A stretch of 64,000 nt of DNA from Lotus japonicus (GCF_012489685.1 NC_080044.1:15728369-15792368); one strand, 5' to 3'; positions 35,315-46,812 are shown, numbered from the stretch's first letter. The notes: generated by a model from the letters alone, not told the origin. Numbers and translations are program-made.

Positions 35315-36943
35315 TCACTCTGGACAAAAGTCCATGTTTAGATTTTTCAGAATAAAATTAAATCTATCCTCTGCTAAGGGCTTTGTAAAGATATCTGCCC
35401 ATTGATGGTCAGTATCAACAAACTTCAGAAGAAGTACGCCCTTCTGTACATAATCTCTAATAAAGTGATACTTTACCTCAATGTGCTTTGCCCTTGAATG
35501 CAAGATAGGATTCCTACTCAATGAGATTGCAGCAGTGTTATCACAATAGATTGGGATATTGCTCTCAAGGATCTGATAATCCTCCAGCTGATGTTTCATC
35601 CAGAGCATCTGAGTGCTGCATATTGCTGCTGAGATATATTCTGCCTCTGCAGTTGATAGTGCAATGGTTGATTGCCTCTTGCTTGCCCATGAGACTAGAT
35701 TGCTTCCCAGAAATTGACAATTTCCAGAAGTACTTTTTCTCTCTGTTCTATCTCCAGCATAATCAGCATCACAGTAACCTGAAAGCTTATACTCTGATGT
35801 TTTCTTATACATCAAGCCAAGGTTAGTGGTGCCTTTCAGATACCTTAGGATCCTCTTAACAGCAGTTAAGTGGGTTTCCCTTGGATCTGATTGGAAGCGA
35901 GCACATAAGTGAACACTAAATAATATGTCTGGCCTAGATGCAGTTAAGTATAGAAGTGAACCTATCATGCCACGATAGAGCTTCTGACATACTTTACCAC
36001 TTTTATCTTCTTTCTCCAGAATGCATGTAGGATGCATTGGAGTCTTGGCCACTGTAGATTCCAGCATATTGAACTTCTTCAGAAGTTCTTTAGTGTACTT
36101 GCTCTGATGGATATATGTTCCTTCTGGTGTTTGATCAACTTGTATTCCCAGAAAGTACTTTAATTCTCCCATCATACTCATCTCAAATTCAGCCTGCATC
36201 ATCTCAGAAAATTCTTTGCATAGAGATTGATTAGCAGAACCAAATATAATATCATCAACATAAATTTGCACAATTAAGATATCATCTTTATAAGTCTTGC
36301 AAAAAAGAGTTGTATCTACTTTACCCCTTACAAACTCATTCTCCAGAAGGAATGAGCTAAGTCTCTCATACCATGCTCTGGGAGCTTGCTTCAGACCGTA
36401 GAGTGATTTCTTCAATTTGAACACATGGTCTGGTTTCTTCTCATCTTCAAAACCTGGGGGTTGATGAACATAGACTTCCTCTGAGATATAACCATTTAGG
36501 AAGGCACTCTTCACGTCCATCTGATGTAGAACTATGTTGTGATTTACTGAGAAAGAGATCAACAGTGTGATTGCCTCAAGTCTTGCTACTGGAGCAAATG
36601 TTTCAGTGTAGTCTATTCCTTCCTGCTGGCTGTAGCCTTGAGCAACTAGCCTTGCCTTGTTTCTGACTACATCTCCTTTCTCATTCAGCTTGTTTCTGAA
36701 TACCCACTTCGTTCCAATAACATGGACACTCTCAGGCTTCTTCACTAAGCTCCAAACATCGTTCTTGGAAAATTGATTCAGTTCTTCTTCCATGGCCAGA
36801 ATCCAATCCTTGTCCTGAAGAGCTTCATCTATGGACTTGGGTTCAATTAAGGACACCAATCCTTTCAGACTGAGCAAGGTCTCTTCAGAGGGTCTGAAGG
36901 CAGATCTGGTTCTGACTGGTTCGTCTTTGTTGCCCATAATCAA
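35315..36943 (-). CDS. Reverse transcriptase-RNase H of SIRE-type element 2
   Basis: An intact 542-codon frame. The reverse transcriptase begins at [12 protein letters not shown], with [23 protein letters not shown] and the catalytic YVDDIIFG. RNase H follows ([41 protein letters not shown]) and ends with [12 protein letters not shown]. All copia RT and RH landmarks are present, and no stop interrupts them. The reading frame continues upstream to about 37160 into an integrase C-terminal tail ([10 protein letters not shown]), without an integrase core. Stop TGA at the 35315 end, with no readthrough consensus. Confidence 0.93.
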   Translation of the reverse strand: MIMGNKDEPVRTRSAFRPSEETLLSLKGLVSLIEPKSIDEALQDKDWILAMEEELNQFSKNDVWSLVKKPESVHVIGTKWVFRNKLNEKGDVVRNKARLVAQGYSQQEGIDYTETFAPVARLEAITLLISFSVNHNIVLHQMDVKSAFLNGYISEEVYVHQPPGFEDEKKPDHVFKLKKSLYGLKQAPRAWYERLSSFLLENEFVRGKVDTTLFCKTYKDDILIVQIYVDDIIFGSANQSLCKEFSEMMQAEFEMSMMGELKYFLGIQVDQTPEGTYIHQSKYTKELLKKFNMLESTVAKTPMHPTCILEKEDKSGKVCQKLYRGMIGSLLYLTASRPDILFSVHLCARFQSDPRETHLTAVKRILRYLKGTTNLGLMYKKTSEYKLSGYCDADYAGDRTERKSTSGNCQFLGSNLVSWASKRQSTIALSTAEAEYISAAICSTQMLWMKHQLEDYQILESNIPIYCDNTAAISLSRNPILHSRAKHIEVKYHFIRDYVQKGVLLLKFVDTDHQWADIFTKPLAEDRFNFILKNLNMDFCPE

Positions 36944-37363
36944 TTCCTTAGGGTGAGCTGCAGTGATTCTGCTCTTCTTCAGAGTTTGTGAGTTAGAGGG
37001 ACCAGCTTCTTCCTCTGGTTCATCTTCCTCTGGCTCATCTTCCTCTGGAGCTTTGCCTTTGTCAGAAACATTAATGCTTAAATCTGCAAACTTTTCAACT
37101 AGCTTTGACTGGTCAGAGTCAAGCTTATCGTCAAATCTAACATGAATAGATTCTTCAAAATATCAACAGAGGGGTTCTTATCAAAAACCAATGATTCCTT
37201 GACCAAATCTTACTCTACTGAAACCTCCAAGATCAACTTCACCTTCAGGTTCAAGTTTTGGATCTTGGGACATATGCCTTTCTCCCGTCATGTGTTGCCT
37301 GCATCCACTGTCCAGGTTCCATGGTTGGAGTTTCGATGGACCTATTGAAGATATCTGCAACAT
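36944..37363 (-). pseudogene. Protease start fused to integrase tail; integrase core deleted
   Basis: On the minus strand the aspartic protease motif LDSGCRQHMTGE is followed after ~35 residues by stops (37181-37183 and next codons). About ten codons later the integrase C-terminal tail begins ([10 protein letters not shown], then acidic [13 protein letters not shown]), which joins the reverse transcriptase. The GAG-pre-integrase zinc finger, the DDE core and most of the protease are absent. An intact relative (element 1) needs about 1.3-1.5 kb between these points. So this is an internal deletion with its junction near 37160-37190. Confidence 0.85.
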
Positions 37364-39161
37364 ATATAATCTTATCCCTAGGTACCCACTTTCTGGGTCC
37401 TCTCTTGTTAGTTACCCCAGAGGTTTTGATCACCTTGGGTGTCTCAACATGATATATTAAAGGAATATTTGCATGATATTTAGTCATAGAGAAAGATCCC
37501 TTTTTAAGAGGGTTTTTAGCAACTTTAGCAGGTACAGGATCAGGCAATATGGTACCAGAGGGAACAAAGCATTCATACAAGGATTTAGCTCTAGACACAG
37601 AGGGCTCATTTCTAATTGGTTTAGAATAGCCAATGCCATGCATTCCATTTCTGCTTACGCCATAGATCATTGAAGCCATTAAGCTTCTATCTACGCTTTT
37701 AGCTAGGAATCTTTGAAAAGACTTTTCATACTTGGATTCATTTCTACAATCAGAGGCATCACAGGCAACAATTTCTTCTAACATAGCAATATGGTTCTTA
37801 AGCACAGAGTTAGAATTGATCAAAGCATGATTATCATTTTTCAAATCAGAAATAATTTTCTCATGTTCAGAAGGAGTCTTAGAGACAGCAGATAAGTTCT
37901 TTTTCAGCTTCTTATGCTTAGACAATAAGGAGTTATACTTATCCATAATATCAGACAATGCATGTTTCAGTTCAGAGGTAGAGAAAGAAGCGAATACCTC
38001 ATTTTCATCGTCTGAGTTAGGATCTCCTTCTGATTCTGAGTCAGAGTCAACAGCTTCCTTTGACTCTGCTTCCTTGTCTTTGACAATTGCCATGAGTCCT
38101 TGGACTTCACCATCAGAGTCAACATCCTCTGACTCTGATTCATCAAATGTCACCATCAGACTTTTCTTCGTCTTGAAGTGCTTCTTTGGCTTCTTGTCCT
38201 TCTTCAACTTTGGACAATCACTTTTGTAGTGCCCAGATTCTTTGCACTCAAAACATGTGACTTCCTTGATTGAAGACTTCTTCTGGCCTGAGGACTCATA
38301 CTTTCCTTTTGCCTTTCCAGAGCCTTTGAACTTGCTCTGCCTGTGCTTCCAGATGCGGTTGAGTCTCTTGGAGATCAGAGTCAGCTCATCTTCATCAGAA
38401 TCTTCTGATGCTTCTTCAGATTCCTCTTCTTCAGCTTGAAGAGATTTTGACTTCTCAACCTTAGCCTTTTCAGATTTGGATTTCAAGGCTATGGACTTTT
38501 TCCTCAGATCTTGCATCTCTGAGCGCTTCAGCTCATGGCATTTCAAAATGCTGATGAGTTCTTCTAAACTCATATTCTCAACGTCTCTCGTGAGCTCTAT
38601 TGAAGTCACCAAAGGCATCCAACTTTCAGGAAGACACCTGATGACCCTTATGACATGATCTTTTGTTGTGTAGCTCTTGTTGAGAGGTCGTATGCCAGCT
38701 ACAAGCAACTGAAATCTGGAGAACATTTCTTCAATGGACTCATTTGGCTCCATGATGAAGGATTCATACTTTTGGATCAAAGACAATGCCTTTGATTCTT
38801 TGACTTTCTTGTTTCCTTCATGAGACATCTTCAGAGATTCGAAAATGCCTTTTGCAAACTCACGATCTGTAATCTTCTGGTACTCTTCATAGGAAATAGC
38901 ACTTAGAAGAATTGCTCTTGCTTTGTGATGTTGTGAGTACAGCTTCTTTTGATCTGCAGTCATCTCTGACCTTGGGATCTTCTTGCCATCTGCATCAACT
39001 GGACGCTCGTAGCCATCCACAATAATATCCCAGAGATCTGCATCGAAACCCAGAAAGAAACTTTCCAGTCTATCTTTCCAATATTCGAACCTTTGACCGT
39101 CGAACATAGGAGGCTTTGCATTGTAACCATCTCTTTGAGTTTCACTGGTGGTGGCAGCCAT
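37251..39161 (-). CDS. Gag of SIRE-type element 2
   Basis: An intact 636-codon frame from MAATTSETQRDGYNAKPPMF. It has the copia gag (UBN2-type) region (residues ~20-230: YWKDRLESFF, LYSQHHKARAILLSAIS, ENMSLEELISILKCHELKR), one CCHC knuckle CFECKESGHYKSDC (~305), acidic Asp/Glu/Ser segments and a coiled region (LSDIMDKYNSLLSKHKKLKK). The C-terminal part overlaps the protease frame by about 110 bp, with protease in the +1 frame. The capsid-like protein packages element RNA; start chosen as the first Met, 59 bp after the primer-binding site. Confidence 0.9.
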   Translation of the reverse strand: MAATTSETQRDGYNAKPPMFDGQRFEYWKDRLESFFLGFDADLWDIIVDGYERPVDADGKKIPRSEMTADQKKLYSQHHKARAILLSAISYEEYQKITDREFAKGIFESLKMSHEGNKKVKESKALSLIQKYESFIMEPNESIEEMFSRFQLLVAGIRPLNKSYTTKDHVIRVIRCLPESWMPLVTSIELTRDVENMSLEELISILKCHELKRSEMQDLRKKSIALKSKSEKAKVEKSKSLQAEEEESEEASEDSDEDELTLISKRLNRIWKHRQSKFKGSGKAKGKYESSGQKKSSIKEVTCFECKESGHYKSDCPKLKKDKKPKKHFKTKKSLMVTFDESESEDVDSDGEVQGLMAIVKDKEAESKEAVDSDSESEGDPNSDDENEVFASFSTSELKHALSDIMDKYNSLLSKHKKLKKNLSAVSKTPSEHEKIISDLKNDNHALINSNSVLKNHIAMLEEIVACDASDCRNESKYEKSFQRFLAKSVDRSLMASMIYGVSRNGMHGIGYSKPIRNEPSVSRAKSLYECFVPSGTILPDPVPAKVAKNPLKKGSFSMTKYHANIPLIYHVETPKVIKTSGVTNKRGPRKWVPRDKIIYVADIFNRSIETPTMEPGQWMQATHDGRKAYVPRSKT

Positions 39162-39219
39162 TGTTTTTCACACCGGCCCGGATCACTGAACACTGTTAGG
39201 TGTGGTAATCAGAACTTGC

Positions 39220-39231
39220 GCTCTGATACCA
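39220..39231 (-). other. Primer-binding site of SIRE-type element 2 (initiator tRNA-Met)
   Basis: The minus strand reads TGGTATCAGAGC, complementary to the 3' end of initiator methionine tRNA, two bases inside the 5' LTR. This is the standard primer of plant copia elements and fixes element orientation. Confidence 0.93.
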
Positions 39232-39233
39232 AT

Positions 39234-40439
39234 TGAAGGTATGAAAAACGGTAGAAAGGGGGGGTTTGAATAACGTTTTCAGTATAAAACTTCCACCTTA
39301 AAGATTTTGACAAATCTTTCGAGAACTTAAGTGCTAAAGATAAGAGATAGAAAAGCACACAAGGATTTTATCCTGGTTCACTTGATAAATCACTCAAGCT
39401 ACTCCAGTCCACCCGTTAAGGTGATTTCTTCCTTCTTAGAATGAAGGCAATCCACTAATCAGGTAAGAGTTACAACTGCACTTGAAACCTACAAGTGACT
39501 AACAATTACACTGACTTAGCTCACACTAAGATTCACTCTCTTAGTCTTCTCTAGGATCCGATCAACCTTGATCTCCTAAAGGAACTAAACAAACTGTTTA
39601 TCAAAGAATTGTTTACAAGAGATTTGCTTCTAAAAAGCTAATAGTAAACTCAATGAATTTCAGATGAAAGAAAACTTAGAAGATTATGAATATGTCTTGC
39701 GTATGTGAATGCTTCTAGCCGTTTCTTTCAGTCTTCAGCCTCTTTATATACTCCAAGGATTAGGGTTGAGCGATGCATGGGAAATGCTACCGTTGGAGGG
39801 CAGTTCTGGAAAATCCAGCTTCTGCTGTGGCTGAGAACGTTAGGTAGGTCGTCAGGAAGGTACAGTAGCTTTTGTACTTGGATAGCGACGCGACCTTTAA
39901 ACCTAGGAGACTTCTGATCAGGGGAATGCTTCATATTGGAACTTGTGAAGCCGGTTGATCAGAGTCAGAGGGAAAGCACAGATCCTCTGACCATTGTATC
40001 TTCTGATTCTGAACTCAGAGGGAAGAACATGGCCTTCAGAGTTTCTTGCTTCTGGACTTCAGAGTTTCCACTATTCAGCTTCTGGATCTTCAGAGTCTTC
40101 TACACCATCAGAACATCTGAACCTTCAGTGTTTCTTGGTTATCAGAACTTCTGGATCTTCAGAGCTTCTAGTGACTGAGTCCACATCAGAGTTTGTATAA
40201 CTTCAGAACTTCTGAAGCTTTTCCACTGTTCATACTGAACATGGTGAATGCGAAAGCGTTGCATGGGTCACTCTTTATACACAGTGCTTCTGATTTGTGT
40301 GAGATTGAGTTGAGGTCAGAACCTGCAAATAGCACACTCAGAAAAACACGTTAGAGTACCACAATTGTTCATATCAAAAGGTTAACTTGTAATCATCAAA
40401 ACATAGAGTTGTACTACTAGATCAAAACTTGATCTTACA
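39234..40439 (-). repeat. 5' LTR of SIRE-type element 2
   Basis: It has the same length (1206 bp) as the left LTR, and I saw about three differences: GAAAGGGG versus GATAGGGG near the start, GGCAATCC versus GGCATTCC, and GCATGGGTC versus GCTTGGGTC. It is followed outside by the TSD GGAAC (40440-40444). Confidence 0.93.
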
Positions 40440-41469
40440 GGAACAGGAGCGCATCGCGATAGCGAGCGGAGGACGGAGGATGTACCTAGACTTAGTCGTT
40501 CTGGATTCAGATTCGGACGACGATCACGCTAGCATGTAGGATTGAGTGTTAGTGTGAGCTCCTCGAGATGGGATTAGTGTAGGAGTAGAGTCTTAGCTCT
40601 GAACATCATTTGTTTCATTCGGGACAGGGTAGTTTCCCACCTATAGCTTTTTGTGTGGTTTCGTTACGGGAATCACAGAGAGTTGGTTGGACTTAGGAAG
40701 TCTTGTTTCAGGCCGATGGGCCAGCTTATTCTCATTTTGAGGGATAGTGTTGCGGACACTTAACCTTTTCTTTTGGTTTGTACTTTTGCCTACGGGCGCT
40801 ACTCTTCTATTACCCGTCACTGGAGGTTCACTCGTGACGAGGTTGCTACTTACAGCGGGGGCTGTTTATATATTGTATATTAGTTTTATTACTTTTCGCA
40901 CTTGGGTTTTATTTATTTCAGTCTTGTCTTAGTTATAATCGGAAAAAAAATATATTCACGTTTTTCCGCATTAAGTTTACTTTTGGTTACTAAAGTGACG
41001 CCACCGAAATCGGGGTGTTACATTAATTGTGCTTTGTCCTTTGTTAGTTGTGAATCTGTCTTTGCTCACTGGTTCTATAAAGCAAAGAGAGATTCTGTGT
41101 GTTTGATTGCGTTCAAACTCTACTTGTTCATTGTGTTCACCAATCACTGTAGCAGTGATTGAGAGAAAGTGAGAGGGGCTCTCATACTTAGGTTGAGATT
41201 CTAAGTAGAAATACACTGGGTAGATTAGGAAGTGAACTATGAACTGAGTTGTTCATGAGTGTCTGTAATTCCTGAATCTTGAGATAGTGGATTTCCTTTC
41301 TTTGGGTGCAAACCCTCCAGACGTAGGTGGAAGTTTTCACTGAACTGGATTAACAATTACTGTGTGTTATTGTTTCTGTTGTTAAGTTTTGTTTTACTGT
41401 TAAGCGGTTGTCGAACCTCTTGTCCCAGCATCGTGCAGGACAATCGTATCAGAGGGAACCTGAATTACA

Positions 41470-42336
41470 ATCTCAACTTTCTTTTGATCTCATCTAAGTG
41501 TTGTCTGCTGGATAATGGAGAACACATAGCTCATTTAAAAAGTTCTTAGATGAAAGATATTAGTTCCTGACAATGAACCAATTGCAATGAAGAGAATTAT
41601 AATGACGCATTGGCTTGATGCATACATATGTTGCTACTAGCAAAATAACATGTCCAAAAAGTAAGGACTTTTGTTCTCATAATAATTGCCTAGCTATAAA
41701 TAAGAAGCATTTAGCTTAATATCTTTGTGAGACCATTCTAAATATGAACATGTGCAACTCAATATTCAAAATCGTGTCACATACCAACTTGATCAAGGTT
41801 GGAAATTTCACTATATACAGGTCGATGCATCGATAAATACTAAATATGTGCACATGTATCACATCAAATATATTCAAGAATCATAAGGAATTCCATTTAC
41901 TTTACCACAATTTTAATTTTTTAGCTTTGATAACATCTGAGAAATAAACTTTCGCATCATAAGACTCGGGTTGGTCTAACCGGTCATCTGCCAATCACAA
42001 TCATTTCTTCCATATGAATAACTTCGCTAATCAAATAATGCTTCATTATTTAGGAAGAGAACATGCTTCAATAAACATGTGTTGTTGCAACTTTGGATTT
42101 CTAAATCCAAAAAATAACGATTCTACTATTCTTAGGAAATAAAATTATGAGAAATTATTATCATTATCAGAGCATATTATCAGAGCATAATATGTTTATT
42201 TTGTTTTTTTATTTCGAGATTAACACTGTTGATGAAGATCAAAAACAAAAACACGGTATAATATTTCCATGATGAAAAGCCATAGAAAAATAGCAGAGAA
42301 ATGAAGTCTCTTTTTTTTTTTTGAGCCATATTTCTG
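41470..42336. repeat. Duplicated flank segment, copy 2 (matches 17733-18600)
   Basis: It begins with ATCTC directly after the 3' LTR of SIRE-type element 1 and is nearly identical to 17733-18600. After 42336 it continues into GGATTCATAGTTAGGG text, not into gag, so this copy probably keeps the original junction on its right. Confidence 0.88.
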
Positions 42337-42489
42337 GATTCATAGTTAGGGTACATCATACTATAGTATTTCTGGACGCATAGTTCATATTATGCTATAA
42401 TCTTCTCATGAATCTCCAGAATTCATAAAAAATGTGTGTTTCAGATCTTCTGATGAATCTTCAGGATTCATAAAAAAAAATCCAGATAA

Positions 42490-45070
42490 ATTTTCAGGAA
42501 AACATGGCTATACTTGATTAAGGCCAAGAGTGACACATTTGAAATGTTCAAGCTCTTTAAGAGTCTAGAAGAAAACCAATTTGGGAGAGAGAATGGATGG
42601 TAGGGGAGAGTTCACCTCCAGAAAGTTTGATGATTTCTGCAAGGCACAGGGAATTTCTCATGAAGTAACTGCTCCTTACACCCCACAACACAATCGGGTA
42701 GCTAAGAGGTGGAATAGAACCATATTGAATATGGTTAGGGCTTAGGAGCATGCTTAGGGGAAAGGACTTGCCATATTATCTTTGGGGTGAAGCAGCTGCT
42801 ACTGCTGCATATGTACTTAACAGATATTCTACCAAGAGACTCAATGGTAAGGTCCTTGAGGAAGCATGGTCAGGGATCAAGCCACCTTAGGATCTTTGGT
42901 GCACTGTGCCATAGACACATTCCTCATCAAAAGAGGAAGAAACTTGAGGATAAGAGTGAGCCAATGATACTCATTGGTTACAATTTTACTGGCTTCTAAA
43001 CATTGTTCAATCATGAGACAAAGCAAGTACTTTACAACAGGGAAGTTCATTTTGATGAAGTTAGTACTTGGAAGGAAACTGAGAAAGCAGTCAAGCCAAC
43101 ATAGTTCTACATTGACTGGGAATAAGACAATGTAGACACTAGAAGAACACAAGCAAACCCTCAGCCTGATGGTGAAAGTGACAGACCTGCAAAGGTGAAG
43201 ATTTACCCACTAGATTGAGGGATTATTAAATGTTGCCTGACAATGTAGTCACAGAAGAAGGAGACTTGATTCACCATATGACATTGATGGTTGATGCGAA
43301 ACCATTTACTTTTGAGGAGGCAACATAAACAACATTTGGAGAGAAGCAATGGAGAAAGAAATAAGGTCTATTGATAATAATAGAACCTAGGATTTGGTTG
43401 AATTGCTTGTGGGAGAAGTCCTTATTGCTGTGAAATGGGTGTTCAAGACCAAACTCAAGCCTGATGGGACTATTGCTAAGCATAAATCTAAGCTAGATGT
43501 AAAAGGGTTCATGCAGAAGATAGGGCTTGATTACTCAGAAGTATTTGCAACTGTGGCCAAATGGAGATTGTGAGGTTAATTGTAGCACTTGCATCTTGGT
43601 GGAATTGGACTTTATGACAACTGGATGTAAAACCAACGTTCCTAAATGGTCCCTTAGAAGAGGAAGTCTACATTGTACAACCTCAAGGATTCATCCGACA
43701 AGGAAAACGAAATAAGGTCCTGAAGCTAAGAAAGGCTTTATATGGACTAAAACAAGCCCTTGGAGCTTGGAACAAAAGGATAAACACTTTTCTTTCTTAG
43801 TCAGGTTTCATGAAATGCACTAGTGAACATGGTGTTTATATAAAAATTGTGAATCAAGCTGATATTCTAATCAATTGCTTATATGTTGATGACCTGTTGA
43901 TATCGAGGATAAGAGAGTTGAAGACATAACTAAAGAAAGAATTTGAGATCTCATATCTGGGAACTCCAACCTACTTTCTAGGAATAGAGTTTGAACACCA
44001 GAATGGCATTTTGATGCACTAGAAGAAGTACACTTCTAAAGTACTGAAGAAATTTAAGATGTTGAATTGCAATAGTGCTGAAACTCCGGCTGAGATGAAT
44101 TTGAAGTTTGGTAAAGGGAAAGGTGAGCCTACTGCTGATGAAACTCTCTATAGAGAAATTGTGGGGAGTCTAATGTTCATCTGTCACACTAGACCAGATA
44201 TATCCTATGTTGTTGGCCTAGTGAGTAGATTCATGAGTAATCCAAAACAATCACACATGATGGCAGCCAAGAGGGTCTTGAGATATCTGAAATGGACACT
44301 AAATTATGGAGTTTTCTTTTGTCATCAAATAAGAGAAGGAGTTGAGCTACATCTTGTAGCTTAATCAAACTCGGACCGGTGATTGGACTTGCTTGACAGA
44401 AGGAGCACTAGGGTATGTATTTATGATCTCTGAAGCTCCCATGTCCTGGTGTCCCAAGAAGGAACATGTTGTGGCTCTATCAACATGTGAAGCTGTTTAA
44501 TAGCTGCATGTTCTGCAGCAGGTCAGGCAATGTGCCTATCTACATTGCTCAAGGATTTGAAGGTAGCTATTGAAGAAATTATGGAGTTGCAAGTTGGAAG
44601 TAAGTCAGCAATTAATCTTGCTAAGAATTCAGTCTCACGTGATCGCAGTAAGTATATTGAGACTAAGTTTCACTTCATCGAAAATCGAGTGAGCAAAGGA
44701 AAGATCAAGCTGAAGCATTGTGGTACATAATTGATGTTAGCTGACATCATGACTAAAGCATTGTAGATTGAGAGATCAGCATAAGGGCATGTTAAGTGTT
44801 AGATGTCAGTAGTGCTTTTGCTGAGTTTTATTTATGATGTAAACTTTTGAAATAAGGATGAAACTTTTGAAATAAGGATGAGTGTTAGGTAATAATTCAA
44901 AAGTTGGTTAGTTAGTTAGTGGTTGATTAGTTGACATGTTGTGTATAAATAGTTGTGGCCGTGTGTAAGCAACACAAGAGTGAGTAGAAATTTTCTCAAC
45001 ATACTATTTTTCATTTTCTCCCCTTTTTTGTTTTGTCTGATTTACACTTTGGTCCTTCTTTTCCAACAAT
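42490..45070 (+). pseudogene. Decayed Ty1/copia remnant (integrase to 3' LTR)
   Basis: Scattered frames with many stops and shifts spell copia domains in order. Integrase core pieces come first ([16 protein letters not shown] around 42650), then integrase C-terminal and reverse transcriptase pieces (GLKQALGAWN near 43750; YVDDLLIS near 43885). RNase H follows (ETPAEMNLKFGKG and YREIVGSLMFICHTRPDISY at 44059-44364; SRDRSKYIETKFHFIE near 44640), with ADIMTKAL near 44745. A purine tract, ATAAGGGCA, precedes a probable 3' LTR (TGTTAAGTGTTAG at ~44793 to CCAACA at ~45067). Gag, protease and 5' LTR are missing. Confidence 0.8.
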
Positions 45071-45189
45071 TATTTGCTTTTGTAATATCCAAATTTAATA
45101 ACAAGCTCAAAACATGGGTTTTTTATAACTATTTTGTACAAAACGACATAAAAATCTTTTCTTTATATATCGGAAAATATAAATTATGT

Positions 45190-45620
45190 CGTCCAGCAAC
45201 TGATCCTTAGATCTCCCCAAGTTTTGTTAATTTTTTTTTTTGAAAACGAAATAAGTCTGATTGATTAAATGTAAAAGTCTGAACCACATACAGGTTTGAA
45301 GCTACCGAACTTACAACGCAACCTAAATACCCCCCTAAGGCAAGTAGACATAGCAAATGAAACTCATTAAAACCTTACTAGGAAAAACTCAGTGGGAAAA
45401 ACCCTAATAAAGAAAAAAGAGTACCCAAATACTATACTACAAATGTGCCTGAAATGCATAACCCACCCCAAGTAGATGCTGCCCAAGAGACAACAAGCTA
45501 GAGCCTAACACCAGTAACTGCGCGCACACCATCGTAACCACAGGGTTATAGCCAATAGTGCCACGCGCAACATCCCCCACAGCTGCAAGCTCATCCGTGA
45601 TCATCATGTCCATGTTTGTT
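45190..45620 (-). repeat. Probable 3' end of a retroelement (LINE- or copia-like), low confidence
   Basis: A run of eleven Ts (~45231) begins a stretch whose words CTTACTAGGAAAAACTCAGTGGGA and AAAAAAGAGTAC also occur at 15770-15900 beside the old copia RNase H end. It may be a related 3' untranslated region in minus orientation with a poly(A) tail. No coding domain was seen. Confidence 0.3.
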
Positions 45621-45922
45621 AATTTAAAACCTTTGTTAATTTAAAAAACCCAAGTTTATTTTAGCCAAAACGTAAAGCAAACACTTGTTATTCTTTAACT
45701 CTCTTATTTACAATGCAATTGAAAGTGTGTCAAAGGGTGGTTTGAAACAAGGACGAGTACATACCTTCCTTCATTACATATATATCCTGCCGAGTTGTTT
45801 ATCATGTAAGCATGGTTTGATCGTATTGAATTCAATGTGAATCCACATTTAATATAATATGTTAAAATTTTACGTATCCTATTCATAATAAATTAATGTG
45901 ATAAGTTTAACTTCTCCACTAA

Positions 45923-46812
45923 GACTACCCACAATGGTTTTAACATTCAACACCTTCAACACTCCACTTTTTCTCTTCCCAACACTCCACATCACATTCT
46001 CTCTCCAGTTCAACACTTCATTCAACTTTTACCCACTCCAATGGTTTTTCATTCAACACCCTACCCCCTACCCCACCACTTTTATTTCATATTTTGATTT
46101 AATTTTATATTTTTCTTTTTATGATTTCATAAAATTAAAATTTACGATAAAAATTAAATTAAACAAACTATTATCGATTTAATTTAATTTAATGTTTTTT
46201 TTATTTATTTAAATTAAATTAAATTAACGTAATATTTTTTTAACGTAAATTAAATTAAAACACTTAACAAAGGGGATAGTAGAAAGATTAAGATGAATAA
46301 GATGATGGAAAACTTGGTTTTTTTTTCTGTGTCCAAATCAAACGAACCAAGTCTCTATTTATAGAGAAAAAAAATCATGAATTTTGGTAAATTTTTTATA
46401 TTTTTTAAAAATTTTTTTGAATGAAATAATTGAGTTGGAAAGATTAGGATAAAAGAAAATCGCCCGGACCAATCAACGCGTGACACGCGTCACTCATCAG
46501 ACCGTCTCTCTCTCCTCTGACGCGTGGCACGCACGGTGCCCAACCGACGCGTGCCACGCGTCCCACCACCGGTCCGCCTGGGACCCGCCTGCTGCCACGC
46601 CCTGCCCATAACGCGCCTTGTCCGCGCGTGTGTGGCACGCGCCTGGCGGTCACCAGCCAGGCCGTGCCACGTGTCCCATGCTGCAGGTTTCACAAGTGTT
46701 GAAAATTTTCAACACCTCTCTCCTCCCTCCAACTTTCAACACTCACTTTCAACACCATTAAACCCCACTTTCAACATTAAACTACCCACATTCAACACCA
46801 TTGTGGGTAGTC
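45923..46812. mobile_element. Tourist-like MITE, 890 bp, with a GC-rich core
   Basis: The ends are perfect inverted repeats GACTACCCACAATGG / CCATTGTGGGTAGTC, extending imperfectly inwards through CATTCAACACC/GGTGTTGAAT. They are flanked by TAA target duplications (45920-45922, 46813-46815), as for PIF/Harbinger MITEs. The flanks of the interior are AT-rich (TTTAATTTAATTTAA), but 46460-46685 is strongly GC-rich, with repeated CACGCGT and GCCACG words. No transposase frame is present. Confidence 0.85.

Larger units (their letters stand above)
29400..40439 (-). mobile_element. SIRE-type copia element 2, complete ends, young, integrase-deleted
   Basis: LTRs of 1206 bp each (29400-30605 and 39234-40439) begin TGAAGGTATG and end GATCTTACA. 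TSD GGAAC lies at 29395-29399 and 40440-40444. By eye the LTRs differ at about three positions. Reading the minus strand: primer-binding site, gag, protease start, reverse transcriptase/RNase H, third ORF and polypurine tract. Integrase is missing. It is inserted in the Tekay-like LTR. Confidence 0.95.
26292..41022 (+). mobile_element. Solo Tekay-like LTR, split by SIRE-type element 2
   Basis: It starts TGTAAGGCCCAAG at 26292 and ends ATCGGGGTGTTACA at 41022, with TSD TTAAT at 26287-26291 and 41023-41027. Its own sequence is 26292-29399 and 40445-41022 (about 3.7 kb); the rest is the nested element 29400-40439. It inserted into the 3' LTR of SIRE-type element 1, as the intact LTR copy at 16857-17732 shows (GTTAATTGTGC uninterrupted near 17287). 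It has no coding domains. Confidence 0.9.
18601..41469 (+). mobile_element. SIRE-type copia element 1, 5'-truncated, 3' LTR split by nested insertions
   Basis: The coding part 18601-25197 carries gag, protease, integrase, reverse transcriptase, RNase H and an env-like ORF, in the order and with the extra ORF characteristic of Sireviruses. The purine tract AAAGGGGGAGAT (25846-25857) precedes the 3' LTR, which runs 25858-26291, is interrupted by 26292-41022, and resumes at 41028-41469. Its own 5' LTR, primer-binding site and first part of gag are missing, because 18601 opens inside the gag domain. Confidence 0.9.
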
